Assembly (NCBI GenBank): GCA_050250665.1
Contig: JBFWOF010000067.1
Location: forward strand, 1 to 30,189
DNA from: JADKFD01 sp050250665
GTDB lineage: Bacteria > Pseudomonadota > Gammaproteobacteria > Xanthomonadales > SZUA-5
Length of the DNA stretch: 30,189 nucleotides
Direction: 5' to 3'
Positions 1 to 8,939 of this stretch are shown piece after piece. Within the stretch, counting starts at the first letter, position 1. Each line of letters starts with the position of its first letter. The position numbers and the translations under genes were made by a program. Below the pieces are notes generated by a model. That model had not been told where the DNA came from. It ran no database searches and was given only the letters and a program-made list of their open reading frames with translations.

Positions 1-413
1 CCTCGTACACCGATGCTTTGGTAGAGCGGAGCTTGCTCCGCTGCTACTGTCGGGCTTGTCTGCTTGGGCTGGGCGCGAAGAGCCGCGCTTCCTGCCGAGC
101 AAGCTCGGCACTACAACAGCCTCGTGCACCGATGCTTTGGTAGAGCGGAGCTTGCTCCGCTGCTACTGCCGGGCTTGTCTGCTTGGGCTTGAAGCGAAGA
201 GCCGCACAACCTGCCGAGCAAGCTCGGCACTACAACAGCCCCGTACACCGATGCTTTGGTAGAGCGGAGCTTGCTCCGCTGCTACTGCCGGGCTTGTCTG
301 CTTGGGCTGGGAGCGAAGAGCCGCACTTCCTGCCGAGCAAGCTCGGCACTACAACAGCCTGGTACACCGATGCGTTGGTAGAGCGGAGCTTGCTCCGCTG
401 CGACTGCCGGGCT
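1..413. repeat. 119-bp tandem repeat, 3.5 copies, two palindromes per unit
   Basis: Units begin at 1, 120, 239 and 358; the last is cut off after about 56 bases, where the tmk stop codon region starts. Units differ at only a few positions. Each unit holds two perfect palindromes: AGCGGAGC-TT-GCTCCGCT and TGCCGAGC-AA-GCTCGGCA. Read on opposite strands, both fit one motif, GTAGnGCsGAGCTTGCTCsGC, so each unit is an inverted pair of related REP-like hairpins. The array probably continues to the left of the window. It lies just downstream of the minus-strand tmk gene. Reading frames that cross it are by-products of the periodicity. Confidence 0.93.
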
Positions 414-1067
414 TCAGATCTTCCCATCGACCTCGAGCAGTCGCCTTGCCAGCAGTGCCCGCACCAGCGCGGCCGTGGCGTGCGCCGTGACCTGATCGAG
501 GTCGGCTGTTGCATCGATCAGTCTGGCCTGCGGCAACGTCGCAAAGCTGCGATAGACCTCGCGACAGTGCTGCAGCGTGGCCCGGGCTTCGAAGGCGTTG
601 GGCAAGTCGCCCCGTGCGCCGATGCGGGCCAATCCGGTATCCACCGGCAAATCCAGGATCAGCAACAGATCGGGTGGCAGGGCAAAGGACTCGTTGTCGG
701 CACGAATCTGCTCCGCGGGCAACTCCGGCCCGGCCTGATAGGCAATGCTGCTGAAGTAATAGCGATCCAGCAGCACCACTGCCGCGCGCGACAGCGCCGG
801 ACGGATCAGTGTCTCGATGTGCTCGCGCCGATCCAGCAGCAACAAACGGTGTTCCTCGGCACGACTCAGCCGGCCATGCGCGGCGCTGTCGCGTAGCTGT
901 TTGCCGTACTGGCCGTAGGTGGGCTCACGGCTGCTGACGCATTCCAGCCCCAGCGCTTCGCACAACAGTGCCAGGCGCCGGATCTGGGTGGATTTGCCGG
1001 CACCGTCGATGCCTTCGAACACGACCAGCAGGCCGGGGAGAGTGTGGGCCATGAGCTTGCGCAGCAA
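414..1067 (-). CDS. tmk: Thymidylate kinase (dTMP kinase)
   Basis: Phosphorylates dTMP to dTDP with ATP, in the cytoplasmic dTTP pathway. The 217-residue product has the P-loop GIDGAGKST (residues 19-27), a DRYYFSSIAYQ nucleoside-binding segment, and a lid segment IGARGDLPNAFE carrying the arginine expected of bacterial type II enzymes. Length is normal (about 205-220). The usual REPGGT loop is instead REPTYGQYG, a variant seen in a divergent branch of tmk homologues, so a second, specialised kinase is possible. The start shown is TTG at 1067, with GAGG five bases upstream; an ATG at 1052 has no such site. The stop codon sits at the edge of the 119-bp repeat array. The gene is co-oriented with the RND operon but separated by about 180 bases. 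Confidence 0.87.
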   Translation of the reverse strand: MLRKLMAHTLPGLLVVFEGIDGAGKSTQIRRLALLCEALGLECVSSREPTYGQYGKQLRDSAAHGRLSRAEEHRLLLLDRREHIETLIRPALSRAAVVLLDRYYFSSIAYQAGPELPAEQIRADNESFALPPDLLLILDLPVDTGLARIGARGDLPNAFEARATLQHCREVYRSFATLPQARLIDATADLDQVTAHATAALVRALLARRLLEVDGKI

Positions 1068-1244
1068 TCAAACCTCGGAGCATAGCCGCAGGGCGGAACC
1101 GCCGCAGGCGATTCCGGCGTCAGGGTAGCGCGAACCACTCCCGCGAGTTGACAGCGAATCCTGCTGGGGTCCGGGGGCGGCCGTCAGCAGTGCCGACATC
1201 CGGCGATCGCGGCGTGAGGTCAGCAGAAGGTTGCTGTCGCCATC

Positions 1245-4200
1245 TCAAGCGGCCGGGGTGGCCTGGTCCAGAGTCTCGATCTCCCGCGTCAGCGCCTCCG
1301 GCGAACGGGTGTAACCGGCCAGCAAACGGTAGAAGGAGGGCACCACGAACAGGGTCAGCACCGTGGCCAGCGATACCCCGGCGACGATCACCAGACCGAT
1401 GGTGAAGCGACTGTTGGCGCCGGCGCCGCTGGCCAGCACCAGGGGCATGGCGCCGATGGCGGTGGACAGGCTGGTCATCAGGATCGGGCGCAGGCGCAGG
1501 ATGGCGGCCTCGACCACGGCCTCGCCCACGCTGCGACCGGCGTCGCGCAGCTGATTGGCAAATTCGACGATCAGGATGCCGTTCTTGGTGGCGATGCCGA
1601 TCAGGATGACGATGCCGATCTGGCTGTAGAGGTTGAGCGTGGCGCCGAGGCCGGTGCCTCCGAACATCGGTGACAGCGTGCCCCAGCCGAACAGCGCCAG
1701 CAGCGCGCCGAGCACCGCCAGCGGCACGGTCAGCATGATCACGAAGGGATGGATGAAGCTCTCGAACTGCGCCGCCAGCACCAGAAACACCACCAGCATG
1801 GCCATGGCGAATGTCAGCAGCACGGTGCCGCCGGTCTGCTGGTAGTCACGCGATTCGCCGCGATAGTCGATCTGCGCGCGCGCCGGCAACACTTCTCGGG
1901 CAATGTCTTCCAGCGCGCCCAGGGCTTCCCCGAGCGAGTAGCCGGGCATCAGCCGGGCGCTGATGGTGATCGAGCGGATGCGGTTGAAGCGTTCCAGTTC
2001 ACCGGAATCGGCCAGTTCCTTCAGCGTGACCAGATTGGCCAGTGGCACCAGTTCGCCGCTGCGATCGGAGCGCACATAGAGATTGCCGAGATCGCCGGGA
2101 TCCGAGCGGTCTTCGCGACTGGCCTGCAGCATCACATCGTATTCCTCACCGTCGCGCTCGAAGGTGGTGACCCGGCGCGAGCCCAGCATGGTCTCCAGGG
2201 TGCTGCCGATTTCCGAGACCGATACGCCAAGGTCTGCGGCGCGCTGATGGTCGACCATGACGCGCAACTGCGGGCGGGTTTCCCTGTAGTCGCTGTCGAC
2301 CCCGACCAGGCCCGGAATCTGCTCGGCGCGCTCGAGCAGGCGTGCCTGCCAGCGCGCCAGCGTGGCGTAATCGGGACCGCCGACCACAAATTGCACCGGC
2401 TGGCTGCCGCCACGCGAGAGTCCGCTGCGCATGATCACGAAGGAGCGCACGCCGGGTATCTGATCCAGTTCCTGCTGCAGTCGCTGCTGGATCTGGAAGG
2501 CCGGTGGGCGCTGGTCCCAGGGCGCCAGAAACACCAGTGCCTGGGCCTGATGCATGTCTTCGCTGGTGGCGCCACCGAAACCGCGCGGGGCGCGAACGAT
2601 GATGCGTGTGGCCAGCCCCTCATCCACAAGCTTCATCAGGCGTTCTTCCACAATCAACGCCTGATCCACCGTGTAGTCGTAACCGGCGCCCTCCGGGCCG
2701 TTGATGGTGATGAAGAAACTGCCCTGGTCCTCGGGTGGCGTCAGCTCCTTGGGAATGGCAACGTACAGGGCGACACTGGCGGCGATGGCGCCCAGCACCA
2801 GCGCGCCCAACAGCGCCGGATGCGAGACCGTGCCTTCGAGCATGCGCCGGTAGCGGACTTCGATTCGTCGGAACAGCTTGTCGACTGCCAGGGCCAGGCC
2901 GGTATGGCCTTCGCTCTTGACCAGCAGCTTGCTGCACATCATCGCCGACAGCGATAGCGCGATCAGCGCCGACACCGCGACCGAGGTTGAGAGCGCGACG
3001 CCGAGCTCGCGGAAGAGCACGCCGAGGTTGCCCTGCAGAAAGGCGATCGGCAGGAATACGCTGATCAGGACGGCTGTGGTGGCAATCACCGCAAAGGCTA
3101 CCTGGCGGGCGCCGCGCTGCGCGGCGATCAATGGTGGCTCGCCCAGATCCACGCGCCGCTGGCAGTTCTCCAGCACCACGATGGCGTCATCGACCACCAG
3201 ACCGATGCACAGCACCAGCGCCAGCAGCGTGATCAGATTGATCGAAAATCCAAAGGCATACAGACCGATGAAGGTGGCGACGATGCACACCGGAATGGTC
3301 ACGGCCGGAATCAGCGCCGCGCGCCAGCTGCCCAGGAACAGATAGATCACGGCGATCACCAGCAGCATGGTGATGCCCAGCGTGAAATAGACCTCGTGGA
3401 TGGCCGAGTCGATGTAGGTGGAGCTGTCGAAGGCCACCGCCAGGGTCATGCCCTGGGGCAGGCTCTCGGCAATGCGCTCGACCTCGTCCTTGACGGCCTC
3501 GGCGACACCCACGGTATTGGCGGTCGATTGCTTGACCACGCCCATGCCGACCTGGAGCACTGCATTTCCGCGGAGCATGTTGCGGCGGTCGATGGAGCCG
3601 AGCTCGACCTGCGCCACTTCACCCAGACGCACGATATGGCCGTCGCGGCCCCTGGTCAGCGGCAATGCCGCGAATTCCTCGGGCGTGCGATAGCTGCGAT
3701 CGATGCGCACCGTGAAATCGCGCTGCGCGGCCTCGATGATGCCGGCCGGCATCTCCACATTTTCCCGGCGCAAGGCATTGGCCACATCGGGCACGGTGAT
3801 GCCGCGGGCGGCCAGCGCCTCGCGGTCCAGCCAGATGCGCATGGCATAGCGTTGACGCCCGCCTATCGTGATGTTGGCCACCCCGGGCATGGTCGACAGC
3901 CGATCCACCAGATAGCGCTCGGCGTAATCGGACAGCGCCAGCAGATCCATGGAATCGCTGGCCAGTGCCAACCACAGGATCGGCTGGGCGTCGGCGTCGA
4001 CCTTGGCCACCTGCGGCGGGTCGATGTCCAGCGGCAGGCGCGCACTGACCCGACTGAGGGCATCGCGGACGTCGTTGGTTGCAGCTTCCAGTTCGCGACC
4101 CAGCACGAACTGCACGGTGACCGAAGAGCGACCGTTGTCGCTGGACGACTGGATGGTCTCGATACCTTCAATGCCGCTGACCGCGTCTTCGACGATCTGG

Positions 4201-4391
4201 GTGATGCGCGATTCCACCACCGCGGCGGCTGCCCCCGGATAGGAAGTGCTGATCGACACGATCGGCGGATCGACATCCGGCAGTTCGCGCAGCGGCAGGT
4301 TGAGGAAGCCGGCAATGCCGCAGACCACCAGAAGCAGACTGCCGACAGTAGCCAGCACCGGTCGGCGAATCGAAAGATCCGAGATCAGCAT
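1245..4391 (-). CDS. RND efflux pump, inner-membrane transporter (HAE1 family)
   Basis: Proton-driven AcrB/MexF/MdtC-type drug exporter of the inner membrane. The 1048-residue product opens with the typical MLISDLSIRRPVLA and shows the two-fold repeat of the family: a first membrane helix, a large periplasmic loop, helices including GLVVDDAIVV (proton-relay aspartates near 401-402), then a second loop and the second helical half with GIATKNGILIVEF, which contains the relay lysine. The start is ATG at 4391, four bases after the adaptor stop, with GAGG just before it inside the end of the adaptor gene; a start at 4442 would overlap the adaptor by 47 bases. It forms an operon with the adaptor. 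No TolC-type outer-membrane gene is present here, so the pump must borrow one. Substrate cannot be read from sequence. Confidence 0.95.
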   Translation of the reverse strand: MLISDLSIRRPVLATVGSLLLVVCGIAGFLNLPLRELPDVDPPIVSISTSYPGAAAAVVESRITQIVEDAVSGIEGIETIQSSSDNGRSSVTVQFVLGRELEAATNDVRDALSRVSARLPLDIDPPQVAKVDADAQPILWLALASDSMDLLALSDYAERYLVDRLSTMPGVANITIGGRQRYAMRIWLDREALAARGITVPDVANALRRENVEMPAGIIEAAQRDFTVRIDRSYRTPEEFAALPLTRGRDGHIVRLGEVAQVELGSIDRRNMLRGNAVLQVGMGVVKQSTANTVGVAEAVKDEVERIAESLPQGMTLAVAFDSSTYIDSAIHEVYFTLGITMLLVIAVIYLFLGSWRAALIPAVTIPVCIVATFIGLYAFGFSINLITLLALVLCIGLVVDDAIVVLENCQRRVDLGEPPLIAAQRGARQVAFAVIATTAVLISVFLPIAFLQGNLGVLFRELGVALSTSVAVSALIALSLSAMMCSKLLVKSEGHTGLALAVDKLFRRIEVRYRRMLEGTVSHPALLGALVLGAIAASVALYVAIPKELTPPEDQGSFFITINGPEGAGYDYTVDQALIVEERLMKLVDEGLATRIIVRAPRGFGGATSEDMHQAQALVFLAPWDQRPPAFQIQQRLQQELDQIPGVRSFVIMRSGLSRGGSQPVQFVVGGPDYATLARWQARLLERAEQIPGLVGVDSDYRETRPQLRVMVDHQRAADLGVSVSEIGSTLETMLGSRRVTTFERDGEEYDVMLQASREDRSDPGDLGNLYVRSDRSGELVPLANLVTLKELADSGELERFNRIRSITISARLMPGYSLGEALGALEDIAREVLPARAQIDYRGESRDYQQTGGTVLLTFAMAMLVVFLVLAAQFESFIHPFVIMLTVPLAVLGALLALFGWGTLSPMFGGTGLGATLNLYSQIGIVILIGIATKNGILIVEFANQLRDAGRSVGEAVVEAAILRLRPILMTSLSTAIGAMPLVLASGAGANSRFTIGLVIVAGVSLATVLTLFVVPSFYRLLAGYTRSPEALTREIETLDQATPAA

Positions 4392-4395
4392 GGCC

Positions 4396-5475
4396 TCAAT
4401 CCGTTCCTGCAGCGTCGCTGACCAGTTGGACCTTGGCGCCATCGCGCATGCGCACCAGACCCTCGGTGACGATCTGGTCGCCCTCGTTCAGGCCCTCGAG
4501 TATTTCCACTTCGCCACTGCGGCGGGCGCCGATGCGCACCTCCACTTCGTGCGCCGTCAGGGCGTCGTCGATGCGGTAGACGAAAGCGCGTTCGCGCAAG
4601 GCCGACACCGACACTTCAGGCACTGTCAGCGAGACCCGGGGACGATTCAGCACCTCGACGCCGAGCAGCATGCCGGGCTTGAGCAGGCGCTCGGGATTGG
4701 GCAGCTCGGCCCGCACCATGATGGCGCGGGAGATCGGATCCACCCGCGAATCCAGCGAACTGACCACGCCTTCGAACACGCGCTCGGGGTAGGCGCTGCT
4801 GCGAGCTTCGATGCGCTGGCCTACACCCAGAGCCGAGATGAAGGTCTCGGGGACGGAAAAATCCAGCTTAATGGTGCGGATATCGTCGAGCGTGGTGATC
4901 ACCGTGCCCGGTTGCACCAGGGTGCCCGGGCTGACCATGCGGAAGCCGAGCACACCGGCAAAGGGGGCCGTGATCACCCGATCCGACAGGCGCACGCGGA
5001 TGGCGTCGCTGCGCGCTCGGGCCGAATCGCGAGCCGCCAGTTGCTGATCGACCTGCGATTGGGTGACGGTGCCTTGCTTGACCAGCCCGAGCAGGCGTTG
5101 GTACTGCTTCTCGGCCTCGACAAAAGCCGCCTGAGCCTCCTTGAGCTGGGCCACCTCCGTGCGGTCGGTCAGCTCCACCAGCACATCGCCGGCGGCGACC
5201 AGCTGGCCATCGCTGAAATTCACCCGCGCCACGGTTTCGGCGGTCTTGGCCGTCAGCGTCACCGATTCATTCGCATGTGCGGTACCCAGGGCCTGGATCC
5301 GATCGACCCAGTCGCTGCTGCTCGCGCGCTGAACCACGACCGGCGCGGGTTTGCCCGCGCTGGCGCTTGCCGCAGGGGGACGGCCGCCACAGCCACCAAG
5401 CAGCAGCGCCAGCAGGCTCAGGGTCAACAGGGGGAGTGTCTGTCCGGTACGCGCTTCCATGCGGATCGGCTTCAC
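4396..5475 (-). CDS. RND efflux periplasmic adaptor lipoprotein (HlyD/MexE-like)
   Basis: Membrane-fusion protein that bridges the RND pump to an outer-membrane channel. The N-terminus is a lipoprotein signal: a basic start, a leucine-rich stretch and the lipobox LLGGC, so the mature protein is anchored by Cys29. Then come a biotinyl-lipoyl half (ANESVTLTAKTAETVARV), a coiled-coil hairpin rich in E, Q and A (about 110-150), the second lipoyl half (ITAPFAGVLG) and a beta-barrel domain ending in the membrane-proximal part. Length 359 is typical. The start shown is GTG at 5475; ATG at 5460 would also leave a lipoprotein signal, but the longer form has the better basic n-region. Neither start has a strong ribosome-binding site. 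First gene of the two-gene efflux operon. Confidence 0.93.
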   Translation of the reverse strand: MKPIRMEARTGQTLPLLTLSLLALLLGGCGGRPPAASASAGKPAPVVVQRASSSDWVDRIQALGTAHANESVTLTAKTAETVARVNFSDGQLVAAGDVLVELTDRTEVAQLKEAQAAFVEAEKQYQRLLGLVKQGTVTQSQVDQQLAARDSARARSDAIRVRLSDRVITAPFAGVLGFRMVSPGTLVQPGTVITTLDDIRTIKLDFSVPETFISALGVGQRIEARSSAYPERVFEGVVSSLDSRVDPISRAIMVRAELPNPERLLKPGMLLGVEVLNRPRVSLTVPEVSVSALRERAFVYRIDDALTAHEVEVRIGARRSGEVEILEGLNEGDQIVTEGLVRMRDGAKVQLVSDAAGTD

Positions 5476-5694
5476 CTTTGTGAAAGGGGCAGGAGTTTAT
5501 CCGCATCAGATGTGAAGGCAGCGCGCGCAACTGGCCTGCCACGCTACCGAGGCGCACTTTGACGTGCATTGTTTGCGATTGGGCGCGGTTGCCGGGTGCG
5601 GCAGGGGCCCACCGGGGTCGATCGGCGGCGGCGCTGCCGGTGGCACGCGCCCGCCGTCGATCGCTCAATCAGTAGTACCGGGATGCAGCCTTGG

Positions 5695-5910
5695 TCAGGC
5701 GCGATGTTCCCAGAGGAAGGTCAAACGGTCCTTGGCCCTGAGCTTTTCTTTCTTCAGGGTGTGCAGCGTCATGTCGTCAATCGGGTTCAGGCCGTGCTCG
5801 GCCTCCTCGACCTGCCTGTCGAGTTCCTTGTGGTGTTGATAGAGGCGCCGGAACTCGTCACTGCGCGCCATCATTGCCTGAACATCGTCGGCGTTTTGGT
5901 TTTCAAACAT
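5695..5910 (-). CDS. YdcH family (DUF465) small protein
   Basis: A 71-residue cytoplasmic protein, mostly charged helix, starting MFENQNADDVQAMMARSDEF and ending with KEKLRAKDRLTFLWEHRA. The alternation of E, H and K, the LYQHHKELD segment and the C-terminal LKKEKLRAKD block are hallmarks of the YdcH/DUF465 family of short coiled-coil proteins, whose function is unknown. The ATG at 5910 has an excellent ribosome-binding site, AGGAGG seven bases upstream, so the 13-residue longer reading from 5949 is rejected. It stands alone, transcribed away from ubiJ. Confidence 0.85.
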   Translation of the reverse strand: MFENQNADDVQAMMARSDEFRRLYQHHKELDRQVEEAEHGLNPIDDMTLHTLKKEKLRAKDRLTFLWEHRA

Positions 5911-6227
5911 CTCCAATCCTCCTGTAGCGTTGTACCTCGTTGGACACATGCGCGCACGGCGACGCCTGCCCGGGGTGGCAGAGTCGGTGGAGCGTCAGGG
6001 GAAGTGGTCCGCTGGATGTGCGCGCCGCTGGCCTCCGGGGAGAAGGCAGATGAACAGGATGCGGCGCGTTACATCGGACCATGAGGCCCTCAATCAACCG
6101 TGGGGCGCAGGTCCACATTACTCCCGTTCTGGCGGCGCATCAAGCGCAGCCGACGAGCGTGCCCTGCACCCGCACTGCAGGCGTTGCGAGTTAACATGCA
6201 GGCCTTCCTGAATGCCCTTCTGATGCA

Positions 6228-6854
6228 ATGACCGACGAACTTCCGAAATGGCCGGCGCCGCTGCTGCGGCTGGTCGAGACTGCGTTGAATCGGGTGCTGG
6301 CGCTGGACAGCAGCAGCGCCGACGCGCTGCGTGCGCTCGAGGGCCGCAGCATTGCCCTGCGCCTCAAGCCCTGGCCGGCGCCGGTGCAGCTCAGCGTGCG
6401 CGCAGGCAAGCTTCAGGCCAGTGACGCCAGCGCGCCGGATCTGTCGATCAGCGCCAGCGCCGGCGCCCTGGTCGCACTGGCGGCCGAACGTGGTGGCTTC
6501 GAGCTGCCGGCCGGGCGCATCGACATCTCCGGAGATGCTGATCTGGCCCGACGGGTGCAGAAGCTGATCACTCAGCTGGATCCGGATTGGGATAGGCCCT
6601 TTGCCGATTTCTTCGGCGAGGTCGCGGGCTATCAGATTGCCAAAGGTTTGCGCGGCGCCCTGGCCTGGGGCCGCTCGACAGCCAGGTCCTTCGTGCGCTC
6701 GACCAGCGAGTATCTGCGTGAAGAATCCAGAGACCTGATCGCACCCGGCGAACTGGCCGATTTCATTGATGGCGTCGAAGACACCCGGGATGCCGTCGAG
6801 CGCCTTGAAGCCCGCATCGAGCGTCTGGCCCGGTCACGGCGGGCGGCATCGTGA
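6228..6854 (+). CDS. ubiJ: Ubiquinone biosynthesis accessory factor UbiJ (SCP2 domain)
   Basis: UbiJ binds polyprenyl intermediates and, with UbiK, organises the soluble ubiquinone-biosynthesis complex. The 208-residue product has an N-terminal SCP2-like lipid-binding domain (about 15-115, with LEGRSIALRLKPWPAPVQLS and a DLSISASAGALVAL strand-helix segment), then LDPDWDRPFADFFGEVAGYQIA, and a C-terminal helical tail ending in a charged coiled coil (DTRDAVERLEARIERLARS). This layout, and the ubiB gene directly downstream in the same direction, match the ubiE-ubiJ-ubiB cluster of enterobacteria; ubiE is not here. No clear ribosome-binding site precedes the ATG. Confidence 0.9.
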   Translation: MTDELPKWPAPLLRLVETALNRVLALDSSSADALRALEGRSIALRLKPWPAPVQLSVRAGKLQASDASAPDLSISASAGALVALAAERGGFELPAGRIDISGDADLARRVQKLITQLDPDWDRPFADFFGEVAGYQIAKGLRGALAWGRSTARSFVRSTSEYLREESRDLIAPGELADFIDGVEDTRDAVERLEARIERLARSRRAAS

Positions 6855-6870
6855 GAGCGGCCGCAGAGCA

Positions 6871-6901
6871 GGGCAGGGGGCAGGGGGCAGGGGGCACGGG
6901 G
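6871..6901 (+). other. Five-run G tract (possible G-quadruplex) between ubiJ and ubiB
   Basis: G runs of 3, 5, 5, 5 and 4 are separated by only CA, CA, CA and CAC, i.e. a seven-base period GGGGGCA repeated three times. This meets the usual sequence rule for a very stable short-loop G-quadruplex, on the coding strand and hence in the ubiJ-ubiB transcript. Whether it folds or acts is inference. Confidence 0.6.
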
Positions 6902-6950
6902 AAGCGCAAGAGCCCGCCTCGAATTGACGTTTCACGTCTTACGTTTGACT
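6871..6950 (-). repeat. AAACGT-rich / CCCGTGCCCC dispersed repeat, copy 1
   Basis: Read on the minus strand, this stretch has several AAACGT or similar units, then TTCGAGGC, a GCTCTT block and a C-rich tract CCCCGTGCCCC. The same order of blocks occurs on the plus strand at 12726-12795, showing that they are copies of one intergenic element. It fills the gap between ubiJ and ubiB. Confidence 0.55.
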
Positions 6951-6996
6951 TTGCTTGCGAGAGCAAAGCGGTTTTCGCCGCAACACCCCGCCACCC

Positions 6997-8652
6997 ATGA
7001 ACCTGCGCGCCTTCCTCCGCATCTGGCGCATCGGGCGCGTGCTGGTGCGCTACCGCCTGGACGAAGTCACGCCGGCTGCGCGCCTGTTCAGGCCGCTGAC
7101 CTGGCTGCGCGCGCTCAGCGGCGATGCCGTCGGCGCCGCGGGCATGGCCCGCGGCGAACGCCTGCGTCGCGCGTTGGAAGAACTGGGCCCGATCTTCGTC
7201 AAGTTCGGGCAGATTCTGTCCACCCGTCGGGATCTGTTGCCGCAGGATGTCGCCGACGAACTGGAAAAACTGCAGGACCGCGTGGCCCCGTTCCCCGGTG
7301 CCGAGGCGCGGGTGCTGATCGAGGCCGAACTGGGCGCGAGCATCGCCACGCACTACGCCAGCTTCGACGAAAAGCCACTGGCCTCGGCGTCGATCGCCCA
7401 GGTCCATGCCGCCACTCTGCACGACGGCCGCGAAGTGGTCATCAAGGTGCTGCGCCCGGGCATACGCGAGCGCGTCAATGGCGATCTGGCCTTGCTCAAG
7501 GCCATCGCCGCCATCGCCGAGAAACGCCTCGCGCACGCCGATCGCATTCGCCCCACCGATGTGGTCACCGAGATCGAACGCACGCTGACGCTGGAACTGG
7601 ATCTGATGCGCGAGGCTGCCAACGGCAGCCTGCTGCGACGCAACTGGACCGGCTCGAAGGAGATGTATGTGCCGGAGATGCTCTGGCCGCTGACGCGCAC
7701 GCGCATGATCACGATGGAGCGGGTCTACGGCATCGCGCTCAATGATGTCGAAGGCCTGCGCGCGGCCGGCATCAACTTCGAGAAGCTGGCAGAGCGCGCC
7801 GTGCGCCTGTTCTACACCCAGGTGTTCCGCGACAATTTCTTTCATGCCGATCTGCATCCAGGCAATGTGCTGATCGCCCGCGAGCATGCCGACGATCCGC
7901 TGTTCATCGCGCTGGACTTCGGGATCATGGGTACGCTGCCGCCGGCCGACCAGCGCTATCTGGCCGAGAATTTCATGGCCATGTTCACCCAGGACTACCG
8001 GCGCATCGCCGAGTTGCATGTCGAGGCCGGCTGGATGCCGAACACGGTGCGCATCGACGATCTGGAAGGCGCCGTGCGCGGCGTCTGCGAGCCTTATTTC
8101 ACCCGACCGCTGAGCGAGATCTCACTGGGCGAGGTGTTGATGAAACTGTTCGCCGTGGCCCAGCAATATCAGTTGACGCTGCAGCCGCAGCTGATCCTGT
8201 TGCAGAAGACCCTGCTCAACATCGAGGGCCTGGCGCGCACCCTGTTTCCCAAACTCGATCTGTGGGCCGTCGCCAAACCGGTGCTGGCCCAGATCATGGC
8301 CGACAAGTACGGTTTCAATGCCGCGCTCAAGGAAATCCGCGTGCGCCTGCCGGGACTGGTGCAGAACGCCCCGGAAATACCGCGCCTGCTGCACGAGTAT
8401 CTGAAGCAGTCGGTGTCCGGTCAGCATCAGCTGCGGATGCGCTCGCCCGATATCGAGAAACTGATCGCCGTCACCCGCCAGGGTCAGCGCCAGACCGTGC
8501 TGGCGATCCTGGGCAGCGGCCTGATGATCGTCGCCGGTCTGCTGTTTGCCTTCGACGCCGGCGGCCCCAAGGTGCTCGGCGTACCGGCCGCCGCCGGTAT
8601 CGCCGGCTTGGGTGCGCTGTGGGCTTTCATGGCGGCATGGCCGCGAAGGTAG
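6997..8652 (+). CDS. ubiB: Ubiquinone biosynthesis protein kinase-like UbiB
   Basis: Atypical ABC1/ADCK (UbiB) family ATPase required for ubiquinone production. It is membrane-anchored and thought to mobilise hydrophobic precursors. The 551-residue product has the family KxGQ motif (FVKFGQ, about 67-72), the Ala-rich loop LASASIAQVHAA (128-139) that replaces the kinase Gly loop, the ATP-site lysine in VVIKVLRPG (K150), the catalytic-loop equivalent HADLHPGN (283-290) and the metal-binding DFG in ALDFGIMG (D307). Two hydrophobic helices close the C-terminus (about 505-545), as in E. coli UbiB. The start is taken at ATG 6997 (MNLRAFLRIWRIGRV), which matches the family N-terminus; the 14 residues upstream in frame are not family-like. 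It follows ubiJ after 142 bases of repeat-like DNA. Confidence 0.95.
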   Translation: MNLRAFLRIWRIGRVLVRYRLDEVTPAARLFRPLTWLRALSGDAVGAAGMARGERLRRALEELGPIFVKFGQILSTRRDLLPQDVADELEKLQDRVAPFPGAEARVLIEAELGASIATHYASFDEKPLASASIAQVHAATLHDGREVVIKVLRPGIRERVNGDLALLKAIAAIAEKRLAHADRIRPTDVVTEIERTLTLELDLMREAANGSLLRRNWTGSKEMYVPEMLWPLTRTRMITMERVYGIALNDVEGLRAAGINFEKLAERAVRLFYTQVFRDNFFHADLHPGNVLIAREHADDPLFIALDFGIMGTLPPADQRYLAENFMAMFTQDYRRIAELHVEAGWMPNTVRIDDLEGAVRGVCEPYFTRPLSEISLGEVLMKLFAVAQQYQLTLQPQLILLQKTLLNIEGLARTLFPKLDLWAVAKPVLAQIMADKYGFNAALKEIRVRLPGLVQNAPEIPRLLHEYLKQSVSGQHQLRMRSPDIEKLIAVTRQGQRQTVLAILGSGLMIVAGLLFAFDAGGPKVLGVPAAAGIAGLGALWAFMAAWPRR

Positions 8653-8672
8653 ACGCTGCGGGTCAACCTGAG

Positions 8673-8921
8673 CTGTGGGAGCGGACTCTGTCCGCGATCG
8701 GTTGGTCGAGAAGGCCCGTCGCGGCTGAAGCCGCTCCCACAGGGGGCGCGCATCGTCTTGGCTGTGGGAGCGGACTCTGTCCGCGATCGGTTGGTCGAGA
8801 AGGCCCGTCGCGGCTGAAGCCGCTCCCACAGGGGGCGCGCATCGTCTTGGCTGTGGGAGCGGACTCTGTCCGCGATCCGTTGGTCGGGAAGAGCCGTCGC
8901 GGCTGAAGCCGCTCCCACCGG
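8673..8921. repeat. 89-bp tandem repeat, 3 copies, REP-pair (BIME-like), family A
   Basis: Copies begin at 8673, 8762 and 8851, exactly 89 bases apart; the third ends at about 8921. Each has a left arm GTGGGAGCGGACTCTGTCC and a right arm GCGGCTGAAGCCGCTCCCAC in inverted orientation around a short spacer. Each arm can fold alone (GCGGAC/GTCCGC and GCGGCT/AGCCGC), or the arms can pair with each other. The array lies between the convergent ubiB and protease genes. The same family recurs at 16528, 20688, 24392, 24642 and 30003. Confidence 0.93.
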
Positions 8922-8939
8922 GGTGGATTTGTTGCCGAC

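Noticed and set aside
1..413. CRISPR array
   Set aside because: The 119-bp unit repeats as a whole, with no short repeat alternating with unique spacers, and no cas genes are present.
183..896. Long plus-strand frame across the 119-bp repeats and tmk
   Set aside because: The first half is repeat with a period not divisible in a protein-like way, and the second half is antisense to tmk, which has full family motifs.
1749..5562. Long plus-strand frames opposite the RND genes
   Set aside because: They are antisense to strongly conserved pump and adaptor genes, are rich in His, Gln and Arg as expected of GC-rich shadows, and show no domain.
6763..8019. 418-codon minus-strand frame opposite ubiB
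   Set aside because: Antisense shadow of a gene with all UbiB motifs.
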